In this document: piece after piece, positions 22,701-39,760 of the stretch
How the letters are laid out: each line of letters begins with the position of its first letter
How positions within the stretch are numbered: the first letter of the stretch is position 1
Origin: Epinephelus fuscoguttatus
Lineage: Eukaryota > Chordata > Actinopteri > Perciformes > Serranidae
Assembly: GCF_011397635.1 (NCBI RefSeq)
Contig: NC_064762.1
Coordinates: forward strand, 19,555,479 to 19,619,478
Length of the DNA stretch: 64,000 nt
Reading direction: 5' to 3'
The notes under the pieces: model-generated
Databases searched by the model: none
What the model was told of the DNA's origin: nothing
The model's input: only the letters and a program-made list of their open reading frames with translations
Position numbers and translations under genes: made by a program

Positions 22701-25428
22701 TGCAGTAACATGAGGGAAGTTTCTAGGAGTAAAAGTAAGACTGCGGGGGGGATGAGCCACTAGAAATGATGTTAAGACTGTGAGCGGAGCACATCCTCGG
22801 TCCACAGAGGACTAATGGTTCAGGGATGAGGGTCCAGTTGCCTGTGTCTTTGAACATGGGCCCACTCACGGTAGAGTGTATTTACATGTTTTATTTTGTG
22901 ACTTGTTTCTTTTTATTGGCATTTCATTTGATCTTTCTCTTGTTTCTCTGAAACAAACACTTACCGCAGTGTGTGTGTGTGTGTGAACGCATGATTGGCT
23001 CGGATTGTTTACACCTGTATAAATATTTGCACTTTTTACGATGAATTAAGCCTTGCTTAATTCTCCAGATACGTCCTGAAACACACTGCTGTAGGTGCAC
23101 TGAGTCCTGTTTTCAAGTTGTGAATGCAAATGTCTTAATCAAGTCATGTTATGAGTTGATGAGAATGTATTTATTGTATTTCTGTGTATTTTTGTGATTG
23201 ACCTCCCAATCTCTCCCTCAGCCATTTACGCTAGTAGCTCATTAGACGTTGTTTCTCACCTGTGTGGCGCAGATCTGTAGCCACAGTTTTCAGAATGAAA
23301 CACGTGGGATCTGTTATGTGTTTACTGTCTTTAAAAACTCATTTATACTCAGGTCTCTCACACTTCTGTGAGATTTGAGCTGGCGGTGTACATACTGCCT
23401 TTTGAGAGCTAATAACATGTCTTCCCAGTTTTCCAGAGAAATTAATGATAATGATAACTATTATATGAGGAGAAATGCAGCTATTGCAATTAAGTAAATA
23501 ATGTTCAGTGCATTTTTATGACAAGTTAGAATAACAATTGTTTTTGATGAGGTTTCTGAGCTGTTACCACTTTAATAACTGTCTCTACAGGGTACAGTTG
23601 CTGAGCCATTACTGTTATATTTCCAGATCACTTCCACAGGCATTTCTAGACATACCAGATGGCAGCTAGTTCTGGTTTTTAAATAATGTGTATGCCTGTC
23701 ATTTGTTTGAAAATTGTGGCTTCTTGATGAGGGCTTTGTAAAGCATAGCTCCAAAAACTGCTAATGTCAAACTGCCAGGTGTGCTGGGCTGTTGGAGGAT
23801 TCATTAATCTGTTGTGGAGTTGAGAAAGTGGCGCCTTAAGCTATTTGATTTTCCTGCTGAAAGACTTGAACTCCTGTGTGTTTTAAAGGGATGACTACAC
23901 AAAACCAGTGCCTGGTACTACCTTCCATTTTTGCCACTCATAGTTAAGGGTTGATATTTAAATTGGAGGGTTTTTTGTAGCGTGTTATTCTGATATTACT
24001 GTGTTACATTTCATTCTGCTTGTTCCTCACACTTAGTGATGTAGCACGTGCATTTAAATTTGGTAGACGGGTTGCTACTGTTGTTTTTAAGTGCTCACTT
24101 TTCCTCAATATGCAACATGGTGAATTAAGTGTAAGAATGGATGCATTAGTTTCAGAGAAATGTGGGTATAGGTAGCTTGTTTTGGGTTTCAGCCACAGTG
24201 AGGATATTTAAATATACTCATAATTTAGCTTTTGATATACTTAGAGAAAAATGTGTTTGCACTGTGGGTCTTTTACAAGAAAACCATCTACATTGTACAG
24301 AACAGGTTTGTGTCAGCGATTTTATGTTGCACTGGAATTTAATGATTATAATGCAAGTCTTTTTGTGATTAGAGTCATTTAGGTAAGGCCAGGTTGGTGA
24401 GTTCATATTGAGCCTTAGCTTGTGGATCAAGAAGTTGGAACATATCAAGGGCATCTCTCTGCCTGTTGTGTTTGTCTCCTGGTTCACTGCGTGATGTGAG
24501 ACTTGTCTCCCTTGCAGCCAAACGGGGAAGAAACTGATGGCCAAGTGTCGAATGCTGATCCAGGAAAACCAGGAGCTGGGCAGGCAGATGTCCCAGGGAC
24601 GCATCGCCCAGCTGGAGGCCGAGCTGGCCCTGCAGAAGAAGTACAGCGAGGAGCTCAAGAGCAGCCAGGACGGTGAGAACTCGAGCGGCATCCACAAGTG
24701 TGATTGTGTGTAACGTTTTACTGTCAGTTAGATTGTTGACTTCATTTGTTCCTGATCTGTCTCCCCCAGAGCTGAATGACTTTATCATCCAGCTGGACGA
24801 GGAGGTGGAGGGGATGCAGAGCACCATCCTCGTCCTGCAGCAGCAGCTGAAGGAGTCTCGTCAGCAGCTGTCTCAGAATCAGGGGGCTCTGGCCGGAGCC
24901 GGGCCCAGCAGGACTTCACCCGCTGCCTCCTGCTCATCCGCCGAACCGTCCACCCAGCCCGAACAGGCCAGCGCACCCTCCGAACCAATGGGCAAAGACT
25001 ACGGGAGGGTCTCCAACGGACCAAGCAACGGCAACTCATCCCAGAGGAGCGAGACCACCACACCCAGCCTGTACCGGGAGGTCAGCAGCACCGAGGAAGA
25101 CTTTCCCATGTCCCCCATGGTTTCCAGTCCCGGTGAAGCTGAGACCAAACTGTCCAACCACTCGGAGGAGGCGTCAGGGAGTCAGACCGCCGTCGGGAGA
25201 GTTGGAGGACCCGTGGGTTTCGGGAGCCAGCTCAGCGCAGGGTACGAGAGCGTGGACTCTCCGACAGGCAGCGAGACATCATTGACTCAGCACTCGAATG
25301 ACACAGACTCCACCACCGACCCCCACGAGGACAAGGCTGCCCTGGTGACCAAGGGCACCAGGACTGCAGGGTCACGGCACGCTCAGAACGGCCTGGACTC
25401 CAGCACGAGCGACAGTGCGGTTTTGTAA
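19730..25428 (+). CDS. wtap: WTAP, regulatory subunit of the m6A mRNA methyltransferase
   Basis: Brings METTL3/METTL14 to nuclear speckles for N6-adenosine methylation and affects alternative splicing. Seven coding exons: 19730-19759, 19870-19925, 20020-20078, 20200-20327, 21921-22099, 24518-24672, 24770-25428; all GT-AG, in frame, 421 residues (human 396). It starts MTNEEPLPKKVRLSESDMKT, with an N-terminal KK..R nuclear signal, then the long coiled coil (about residues 40-240, e.g. EEKLKQQQQESARRENILVM and LNDFIIQLDEEVEGMQSTIL), and a low-complexity Ser/Thr-rich tail that keeps the human-like QLSAGYESVDSPTGSE and QNGLDSS blocks. The tail is a little longer than in human. The last exon alone encodes the final 219 residues. 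Intron 6 (22100-24517) contains signals for shortened isoforms (see 22372-22513). Confidence 0.97.
22372..22513 (+). CDS. wtap: Candidate alternative terminal exon of wtap
   Basis: Lies 272 bp past exon 5 of the coding set, after a convincing acceptor (TTGTGTTTCAG|C). Joined to the upstream exon, which ends in phase 2 (..GAT AG), it stays open for 47 codons (SSLPSYPLTVQGPEGVRTVP and on to ..KADSSHIK) and stops at TAG 22511-22513. The product would be about 197 residues: the N-terminal half of the coiled coil plus a new Pro-rich tail. No canonical AATAAA was spotted before the next exon, so the 3' end of such a transcript is unknown. It is a prediction from splice signal plus frame; chance openness over 47 codons is possible but not very likely. 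Confidence 0.45.
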
Positions 25429-25958
25429 TGTACTTTGACATGTACTGTCTTTTCTTTTTTTATACAATTCAAACAAGGCAACAAATGCATAGTCTGTAAC
25501 ACAGCGCTGCTGTCCAAGACATTTTGTTTTCACCCTCCTCCCCTCGCCTATCGTGATGCCTCTGTCACAATTGTGTTGCTAAAACAGGGATATAACAGGT
25601 ATTGGTTAATGTTAGATTTGAATTGAGTGGATGTATGATTTAAAAACTAGAGCGTTTCATTCTGCTGTTTCTTTGAGCATGTCGATGCTGTTCTCGTTTG
25701 AGCTCTTGACACTGAAATCGGGCATCTGGTGTTGTAACTCATCGTCAAAAAGTCAGTAAAATCACTGAATTACAGTAGCTTCGCAATATTCAAGGTCATT
25801 TTTAGATGTTGGCCTGTATTTTTTTTTTTTTAAATGCAATTTTAATTTTTCATTGACAAAAAAATTCAGTTCAAAAGACTCTGTCGAATTGTGAGTAGTT
25901 TATATGCGATGTTCATATTATTCTGACTTCAGTCCTTTTCATGTACTGACCAAATACC

Positions 25959-25964
25959 AATAAA
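25959..25964 (+). terminator. wtap: wtap poly(A) signal
   Basis: AATAAA about 530 bp after the wtap stop codon, followed by an AT-rich stretch. It is the first canonical signal seen downstream. Confidence 0.65.
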
Positions 25965-25984
25965 GATTTTTAATACTACAGAGT

Positions 25985-27200
25985 GAAACCTATTATTACA
26001 ACCAACCCATCAGGACATTAATATGGAAACTCATTGCTTATGTAACCTACTGGCTCAGCTGGAGCATGAATATTTAAAAGGCCTCATCTAATCCACCAAA
26101 CTGGGTCTGAAAGGCTGCTCACTGAGTGTTTCACTAAATATAAGTAACCAACATTTGCCTTATATCAAAGCTACTATATTAAAAGAATGAGCATGCCTAA
26201 AAATAAACGGGGTTTTGCTCTCTTGTCTTAATTTAAGATCTTTAACATAAATGTCAGATGAGAGTAATTAGGTCAGTGAGTAAGCAGATTACCTATTACT
26301 GACATTTTATGGATATGTCACATTATATTCAATGCATAATAACAGTACTCAATGCCTGAAACTGCCATTAACCCACGTAGTGAATGCATTAACTGGAGGA
26401 GATTTTACATACATTTTGAGCAGATTATTTCCTGTGAATACTGAATCATGAGATGAGTTTTCCTGATACTTGTAGGAATGATAAATATATTTCTGTCTGT
26501 AATATATATTTGTTTGGATTTCTAACAATCATAAATACTTGATAGGCTTCTTTTCTTTCTTTATGTTGAGAAATTCAGTGTTCTTCTCTGATGCTTGGCC
26601 ATTTTTTCCTCTAGTTTTGTTTTAACTGCTTTTCTGTTAATACTTTTCTAATGCAGGACAAGGCTGTTAAGCAGAGTGAAGGCTCTGTCAGGACAGCTTG
26701 TCTTATCCTGTGAGATTCTGAAGCTTATATCTTTAATAATAATCCAAATTGGAAAAAAAAAAACCCTAACAACTTCATTTAGTTTTCTTCAAGAAAATGA
26801 ATGAAATTCCATCAGTAAGAAAAAAAAGAGCAACATATAAGTATGTAAAATAAGTAAAGTGTATAAAAACACACTTTGTGAAGCTTTGGCGACTCCTAGT
26901 GCGAGTCAGGACCCCCAGGGTGGGAACCAGTGAGTTAGGTGGCATGTAATAAGATCAAACTTCTTTAATCCCAGCATTGCAGTAGCACAAGCAGGAAGCT
27001 GGCATTAAAAAGAACAGGATACAAGCAAGTAGAAAATACACAAGCAGATAAATCAAAGTTAGAAAGCTATATAACGTATGTTACCCTGACTAATGTGGCA
27101 TAATAAATACTTAAAATTTGGAAAGCCTAATGTGACAAATAATATCAATATTAAGATAATGGAAGAATAAATATGAGGCTGTAAATTCAGCTCAATGCGA
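25985..27200. other. wtap-acat2 spacer
   Basis: AT-rich intergenic DNA. A block at about 26,950-27,080 (starting CTTCTTTAATCCCAGCATTG) looks like a dispersed fish repeat of LINE origin, but I could not classify it. From about 27,230 the sequence becomes more GC-rich, as expected for the acat2 promoter. Confidence 0.4.
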
Positions 27201-27413
27201 ATTGTCATTTTAATGAATGACCACTACCCCTCCAGGGCACAGGGTGGCGCTGTGGTGCCTTACCCCACCAGTTGTACTTCCATATAGCCGACTGAGTGCA
27301 GATCTACCGGGTGTCAACAGCGCACGGTGCAGTCGGGACGGACGGAGCAGTGTGGACAGACAGGAACAACAGTTTGTAACGAGCACTCCAACTCCAACCA
27401 GCCATCTATCAAC

Positions 27414-32895
<5,482 letters not shown>

Positions 32896-33573
32896 GATGA
32901 CACCTTGACGCTGCTTCACAGATTGCACTTGATCTCATGTTTGTAATGGATAAGGGATACTTAAACACATTGTTTACACTTCGGGTCATGATAGAAAGTG
33001 TTAACGGTTTACCGGGAATCTTCCGATCACTGTACTTGAGGCAGAAGGGATACGAGTTGTTGGATGTTATAGATTAATAGCTTGCCATTCTCACTGTGAA
33101 CCTTAACTCGCCCTTCCTCAGGTGATAGCTGTGTAGCATATGACTTAATGTTAGGGGATTTTAGACGTCAAGATCATGTAAATCTAATGTATGACAGCTT
33201 AATCATGTTCTGTCCTGTAAGATGACCTGCTTTCACTGTACCTGTACAACTGTAAAAGGTGGAACACGAACTGCAAATGCAAGGCTTTTAGCACCCAGTA
33301 TGGACAGGCTTTGGAAGACACTATACCTTGTTTGTAGACTATTTTTAACTTGTGTAATTTATGTGATAGTTGCTTCAAGCTGTCAATAGATTTCGATCGC
33401 TGTATAAATCTGACTCTGATCAACATTCCACTTTCTTTAACCAATGAAGACAGCAGCCTTGAAACATAGCTAAGTGCCATAAGGTCAAGTATGCCAGCCT
33501 TCTCTAACCTCGTGCTTCCTGTACAAAGCATACATGTGAAAATGTTTCCTGTAATCCAGCTGTTCTACATATC

Positions 33574-33579
33574 AATAAA
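33574..33579 (+). terminator. acat2: acat2 poly(A) signal
   Basis: AATAAA about 680 bp after the acat2 stop codon. The acat2 transcript probably ends near 33,595. Confidence 0.65.
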
Positions 33580-33691
33580 GAATAAGCCATAGAGTCAAAC
33601 ACTTCTTTGAATTCGGTCAAACGCCTGCACAATAACCACAGCTAGCCAATCTGAATTAACAAATCAACGGTCATTTACAACCATTGGAGCT

Positions 33692-33697
33692 TTTATT
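33692..33697 (-). terminator. tcp1: tcp1 poly(A) signal
   Basis: AATAAA on the minus strand about 175 bp after the tcp1 stop codon. Together with the acat2 signal it leaves a gap of roughly 100 bp between the two convergent 3' ends. Confidence 0.6.
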
Positions 33698-33871
33698 AAG
33701 TGTCCAAAAAAAAAATCACTTACAGTTCCTCTGGAAGAGAGAGCTCTTGAGGAGAGGGAGTGGGAGAACAGTAAACAGGCAAAGTGCACGGCCTACACTA
33801 GAGCAACAGCCATGAAGAGCTCCTTGCGTATAAATACAGATGATGAATCTATCGGGACTGATCGCAGCTTT

Positions 33872-36800
33872 TTAACCCAGGGATCCCGACTGCACGGCTT
33901 CCTGGTACGACTGCCCACCCTCCTTCGGCTCGGGGAACAGTTTGATGAGGTCGTCAATACGGAGGATGGTGATCGCGGCCTCGGTGGCAAACTTGAGGCT
34001 CTTTGTCTTGACCATGGTGGGCTCGTACACGCCGGCCTGACGGTTGTCTCTGGGCTTGCCGTTGACCAGGTCCAGACCAATCCTACAAGACAAAAATGAT
34101 AGTGGTCAAATACTGAATGTTTTGCAAAGTATGTAAGATTGTTTTATCAAACGCCTACAACATCAGGAACAGCTGTCAGGAGTTCCATGATGGTGCCGTT
34201 ACGAAGCACTCACCACTTGAGATTCTTGCGCTCAGGATTAACCTGCGCCTCGTTATGGAAGGCCCGGAGCTTGGCCACCAGATCAGTGGAGTCCTGTGCT
34301 GCGTTCACTGCCAGCGTCTTGGGGATGATGAGGAGAGACCGAGCAAACTCAGCAATAGCCAGCTGCTCTCGAGAACCCTGAAGAAACAAATGATAAGCAG
34401 GATTGCAATGATTTGAGATTTTTACAGAAGGATAACCACCTCAAAAACATCAGTTTCATGATGTCGCAATTATCAGCGACACCGAACCTCAAAGGAATTA
34501 GAGACAAGGGTTTATACATGGTTAAAATTTAAAAAGTATGTAACTATGCAGTATAACCAAAGCATATTAAATTACATGTTAGCAGCAATGCAATGGCATG
34601 TTAAATTAACTACTAAATGAAAAATAACATCAGCCATGAGCTTTTTTTTGGTCTATTTTTTAATTAACATAGCATACTGTTGTGACAATAGGCAGACTGC
34701 TCCTGTCTGTCCCTTTAACTCGCACAGACACTCAAGAGTCTGTTTTAGAGGTTCCTGAATGGACAGAAAAATTAGATGTGGCCAGGAGCTGGGATATAGA
34801 AAATGATTTTGAGGGCACGTTGTCTGATCTACGTTTAAACCTCAAGTATTAAAGCAATACACAAGATAGTTTGCATACTGGATCTCTGTCCTCGAGGACA
34901 CCCCCTTGTTCTTGATGGTGTTCTCAAGCAGATTTGGGGATATTCTAAGTAATAACACACCGCTGATTTTATTTTTTTGGCAAGGAATGGAGATAGGCAA
35001 TATCAGCCTTGCTTCTCTGACATTTTATCTGCTGTTGCATGTGGGTCTGTGGCAAAAGATGACGAGTCTGACAGGCAGTCAGAAGAGGAGAGGAGAGGAG
35101 ATGTGCATGTGCAGATAAGCAAATATACATGGTATGATAACCATCAATTTTCATACTACTGCAACCCCAATGATGATTAACATCTCAGCGTTGGAGAAAC
35201 TTGTTTAGGACAAACACTGTACTCGTGGCAAATCCTCTCATAAAAAAAGAAAGAATCCAATCCCAAATACCCCGTCAGCTGCATACTTGAAGAAATACAA
35301 GTGTTTCTGTGGATATGGCTCACCATGCTGGTAGCATAATTTTCAAGGTAGATAGACAGAGCTGCCTCCACAGCGCCACCTCCTGGCACTACGGACTTGG
35401 ACTCGAGCACTCTCTTGACCACACAGAGAGCGTCGTGCACTGAACGCTCCATCTCGTCACACATGAAGTCGTTGGCCCCTCGCAGAATGATGGATGCTGA
35501 TGTGCGTGCTTTGGTGCTGAGAGGGTTAAAAGTGAGGAGAAAACAGAGCCGGCACAGTTAGCATGCGTCAGACTGTAGAAATGTATACGCAGAGAGATAT
35601 CAACTCAGCATTGTGTAAGAAGCACTTCATAATTAGTGGTGTGTATAAAGCATAAAACAGTGCTGTAGTTGCAGTTCTTACTTCTTGACAAGGATGAGCT
35701 CATCATCACAGACGCGCTCTTGCACAACCTCCTCAGCCTGGCCAAGCATAGTGGCCTCAAACGTCTCCTCTCCCTCCAGATTGGTCAGTGAAGGGCAGAC
35801 GGTGGCTGAGAACAGACAAACACAACCAACGTCACTGTGATATTAGTTTACTGAACATAAGGGTTTTAATCAAGACATTCAAACATGTACACAAACTTCA
35901 GCGTACTGCCACCCTACCTCCTGTTGCCTTGGCGATGCGCTTCAGGTCCTTCTTCAGAACCCTTCTCACTGCCATGGCTCCTACATCCACAAAGTACTTA
36001 AGACACATGTCATCGATGCCACCGGTGGTCAGGATAACGTTGGCGCCTGATGCCAAAATCTTCTGGATCCTCTCCTTGGTGATGTCAGATTCCCTGGAGC
36101 GACAGAATCCAAACTTGTTTCAGCTTCACCAGCTATACTTAGATACAATACAATATAAATATACAAAATTGTCCAGCCCACAATACTGGTGCAACAGCTC
36201 AGGGAGAAACTGCTGCTCTATATTGAGGCTGATAATATTTTCTCCCACGCGTATCACTGTGTAAACTATTGATTGAGCATCACAGCAAATTTAAATGGGA
36301 TGATTTGGATGTGCTTATGATGGTGCAAGTAGAAGAAAATAAGTCGGTACCTTTGTCTGATCTGGTCAAGCTTCTCTGGGTCGCTGATAACGACTTGGAC
36401 TCCCATCTTCATCTTGGTCTTCTGCAGGCTGAAGTCCAGGCAAGCAATCTTGGCGTTGAGGACACGCTTTACCATCCCTTGGGAAAAACATGAAACAGCA
36501 TGTTTAGCAGGGGAAATATCCAAATAATAATTACATTTGCCAATTTTATCTCACAACTTGACAGTATGAGGACAAAATAACGCTCATTTAACTTTGGGCT
36601 ATTATTCCATTGTCTGGCTAGAAAAGTTGTGACACAGTTTAGAAACCACTGTGTCTACATTCTTTGTAAAGCCAATTTACTGTCTCCCACGCGTATCACT
36701 GCTCACGCCATCATGTGAGGCATGGCAGCAAATTAAATGGGAGTTGTAATGGTAATGACAATCATCACATTTTACTATTGAAATTTGGGAGTTTCAAGCA

Positions 36801-39528
36801 ACTAACATAAAAACTACTATACCTTGTGATCCAACTGTGCAGTTCAGTGCATAGCCATTAACCAAGAAGCTCTCCTTCTGGCTGCGGCCGTGGGCTTTCA
36901 GTACGTTGACAGAGTTGATGGGATATTTGGCCATCCCCTTGCTGTCCACAAACTTCACAGCAATGGCAGCATCCACCACCATGTTAGCAAAAAAGTCTGC
37001 GTCACTGAGGGCTCAGGGTTAAGGCAGATAAAGGACTTACTCACACAGACAATTATATGCTGCCTGCAAACTCCACTGATTCTGTCGGTTGGACGCAACC
37101 AAAATATTTCATGCACTGTGCAGCAAGAAGGATACACTCCAATGATTTTGGAGGACATGGAAGTCTTGGCTGCATTGATTAAGCACTCTCTGCCCAGGTC
37201 ATCTGTTCCAATAGTGAGGTTCTCATTAATGTAGCGAACTGCCTCCCTGGAAGATGAAAAGGCAAGTTTGCATGTCAAACATCTGCACAGATCTGAGGCA
37301 TTCAGTAATTATCAGTGTCAATTCAAAAATATTTCAGAACAGTGTAAAGAGCAGTTCTCAGTGTTGGCATCTTACTTGCAAGCCAGACGATATCCACTGA
37401 TGACTGACGTGGGGTGAATCTTCTGCTTCACCAGCTCATCTGCACTCTTGAGCAATTCTGCAGCAAGGATTACCTAAAAGAACGTAACACAATATACATC
37501 ATAAGTAAAAACTGGCATAGGCATCATAACTGAGAATACTTACAACACCAATTAAAATGTTTAGTCAAAAGGTATGAGTTTCATATTGTACCATCGTTTC
37601 ATTAGGAGTGGCAGAAATGAGGCTGCTCAACCCCTTCAGACACTGAAGGACAGTTTCTCTCTCCTGTTAGCATAGCCACACACCCGTATTAAAAGGCAGA
37701 TGCATGGTACTAAAACAGGACATATTTTTACATCAAACTTGGGATGCACTGATTTAATGGCTGAACATCAGTATCGTCCGATGTTCACCTTGCTAACTGC
37801 CATCGGCCTACTGGCAAATAATATGACATATACCTGTAGCAGTGGCCAATGTTTTTCTACTGTGTCACATCAGTTTTATGCAGGAAAGGAGAACTTAAGA
37901 TTAACGCTGTCCCATGGGACAAAAGAAAAAGTGTTTGGGATAAACAGAGATCTTCATGATGACCAGACGCACTAAACCCACTACTGACACATCAAGGAAT
38001 GCACCGTATTGCTACCCTGATTTCCCTCCACTGTGGAACTAGCTGCTAACAGAGGTCAAGTTACACTGTGATGCGTTCAAGCTCTATCCATTAAAAATTA
38101 GTATTAGGCAAAGGTAAATCATAACATTATCATGATGTGTTCAGATGTAATCTTGTGAAATTTAGTTTTTGGCGAGAAACTTAAATTCAGTTGATTGAGG
38201 GAGAAATTTTGTTGATGCTTTCACAACAATATAGAAAAGTAATGAGAGGAAATTCTATTTTAAATGTGGTAAAAGGCTTTTTGAAACCACGATTTTATTT
38301 TTAAGATGTTTTCCATGTGTAGGAAGATTGTTTCATAACAGTGTGTTTGAATTTGTGCTTATTCAAAGACAGTGTAATAAAGGACTGATTTACTTTATTA
38401 CGGTTCAGTTATTTTTTTCTATAGTGAAGATTTTTGTTTCCCTGGCACAAGATGGGGGAATAAATAACAAGAAAAACAACAGTATCTGCTATCAGCCAAA
38501 TTGTTTAACATCAGTATCAGCCCAGACTTTCTCAATCGGTGCATCCCTACAACAAACTGACCTCAGTATTATGTGAACAGCTAGAAATATGTCTATTAAG
38601 CCAGTAGCTCTGGCACCATATTGGAGCAGCTGTTGACCCGACTCACCACAGACGTGGTCCCATCTCCGACCTCTTTGTCCTGCAGGTCAGCCAGCTCACA
38701 CAGGACCTTGGCAGCTGGGTGCTCCACTTCCAGCAGCTTCAGGATGGTTGCTCCATCGTTGGTGATGGTCACGTCCTATCGTACATTAATATGACACATG
38801 AGCAACTTAGATCATAGTATATGTTATAAAGTGAAGAGACTGAAAAAAGATGATGAATGTGACACTGACCCCAATGTCGTCCACCAGCATCTTGTCGAGG
38901 CCAACAGGTCCCAGGGAGCTCTTGACGATGTTGGCGATGGATGCTGCGGCCATGACTGCAGAGACAAAAAGAAGCCGCAACTAGCCATTAGCACTACATA
39001 ACACATTCTTTACATTTAAAGGACAACCGGTTCACCCTTTAGCATGTCTGACTTTACTTGTAAAACCACCGTTATTCATTTATCCTGTCATTTTATTGAG
39101 TGGGGCTCACAGTGAAGTAGCCACACCTTCAGACCATGACAGTGTTCCTCTATCCCATTAGCATAGCCATCCATTCATGGTGTTGCGAGTGGAAGGTACT
39201 ATAATGGGAATACGACTTCATAGCTAATGCTGTTAGTGTAATGTGCACTTTGTGTATAAAAAACAGACTTCACTGTATTTAGCAGAATTTCACTAGAGAC
39301 TGCAGAAGCGGCTTAAAAAGTTAGCTAGCATTAGCATTAGCCACACGTGTGGTACATTCAGTAAATGAAATCACTTCTCCTGTCGACCATTCGTGACGCA
39401 CATAAAATACACGCAGCGTATATGAAACACCAAGTAATAGAGCACCACAACTCACCATTTTGAGTACGAACAGATTCGCCAGTTGTCCTCTGGCCGAGCA
39501 CGTTTAACGGACCCTCTAATAGCGACAT
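33872..39528 (-). CDS. tcp1: T-complex protein 1 subunit alpha (CCT1)
   Basis: One of eight subunits of the cytosolic chaperonin CCT/TRiC, which folds actin and tubulin using ATP. Twelve exons (transcript order): 39456-39528, 38870-38955, 38647-38775, 37376-37473, 37136-37246, 36823-37004, 36351-36477, 35918-36093, 35682-35805, 35324-35516, 34214-34377, 33872-34082. All GT-AG, continuous frame, 557 residues (human 556). It starts [20 protein letters not shown]. Nucleotide-site motifs are present: [19 protein letters not shown] with Asp60, and GDGTTSV with Asp91; the C-terminal equatorial part has [13 protein letters not shown]. Introns 6 and 7 contain snoRNA-like sequences, and intron 3 a hAT element and a 72-nt exon-like block. 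Convergent with acat2. Confidence 0.97.
36167..36300 (-). ncRNA. Candidate H/ACA snoRNA in tcp1 intron 7
   Basis: A 134-nt minus-strand sequence with two hairpins. Hairpin 1 has a lower stem TCCCA..TGGGA, a pocket (ATTTAAATTTG / GTGATACGCG) and an upper stem CTGTG..CACAG. A hinge AAAATA fits the H box (ANANNA). Hairpin 2 is closed by CAGCC..GGGCTG with inner CAATA..TATTG pairs, and is followed by an ACA triplet (36170-36172) three bases before the end. It is intronic and in sense orientation with tcp1, as expected for a host-gene snoRNA. Human TCP1 introns are known hosts of SNORA20 and SNORA29, and this is likely one of them or a lineage duplicate. Its 5' hairpin shares an 18-base identity with the copy at 36608-36743. 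Confidence 0.65.
36608..36743 (-). ncRNA. Candidate H/ACA snoRNA in tcp1 intron 6
   Basis: A 136-nt minus-strand sequence. Hairpin 1: lower stem CTCCCA..TGGGAG, pocket (TTTAATTTG / GTGATACGCG), upper stem CTGC..GCAG and CTCAC..GTGAG. H box ACAGTA at 36678-36683. Hairpin 2: outer stem GGCT..AGCC and a perfect inner stem GACACAGT..ACTGTGTC. The ACA box (36611-36613) sits three bases from the 3' end. Length, spacing, box placement and sense orientation in an intron all fit an H/ACA guide RNA for pseudouridylation. It is probably the SNORA20/29-type RNA known from human TCP1; I cannot decide which without alignment. Confidence 0.7.
37592..37663 (-). other. tcp1: 72-nt in-frame exon-like block in tcp1 intron 3
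   Basis: On the minus strand, acceptor TGCTAACAG|G and donor ATG|GTACAA bound 24 open codons ([20 protein letters not shown] then NETM). Exon 3 ends and exon 4 begins on codon boundaries, so inclusion would keep the frame, placing 24 residues after the ATP-site GDGTTSV. The amino-acid composition looks helical and gene-like. The polypyrimidine tract before the acceptor is weak and human TCP1 has no counterpart that I know of. It may be a cassette exon, an exon lost elsewhere, or chance. Confidence 0.3.
37739..38549. mobile_element. Non-autonomous hAT element in tcp1 intron 3
   Basis: The ends, read inward, are TTGGGATGCACTGATTTAAT and TAGGGATGCACCGATTGAGA, each followed by GGCTGA..ATCAGTATC / GGCTGATACTGATG. 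Flanks are CATCAAAC (37731-37738) and CAACAAAC (38550-38557), an 8-bp duplication with one mismatch. This GGGATGCACCGAT terminus is common in fish hAT MITEs. No transposase was found. Confidence 0.75.
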
Positions 39529-39760
39529 TTTGGACCACCACACAACCAAGAAGAAAGGGAAGCGGCGAGGTGCACTATGGGTAAACCGGCAATAACCAGA
39601 AGGTTCGAGAAGAAAATTTATTTATAAAATAAACGGTAATTGCCGTATGAGGGATTTAACTATGTAAAATATGTCAACTTTAAATTTATAACGAAGGTTT
39701 GGGTCAACAAGTTCCCTTAGCAAGTTAGAAAAGAACGCTTTGTCACGCTATTTCCTTTAA

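Noticed and set aside
24673-25428. 251-codon plus-strand frame starting in wtap intron 7
   Set aside because: The first part is intron read in frame; the real exon begins at 24770 after a clear acceptor. It is the last exon of wtap, not a separate gene.
35517-35681. C/D-box snoRNA in tcp1 intron 9
   Set aside because: A CTGA is present but no credible C box (RTGATGA) or terminal stem.
37005-37135. Third snoRNA in tcp1 intron 5
   Set aside because: Contains an ACAGAA H-box-like motif and a TGGTTG/CAACC hairpin, but no second hairpin with ACA at the right spacing.
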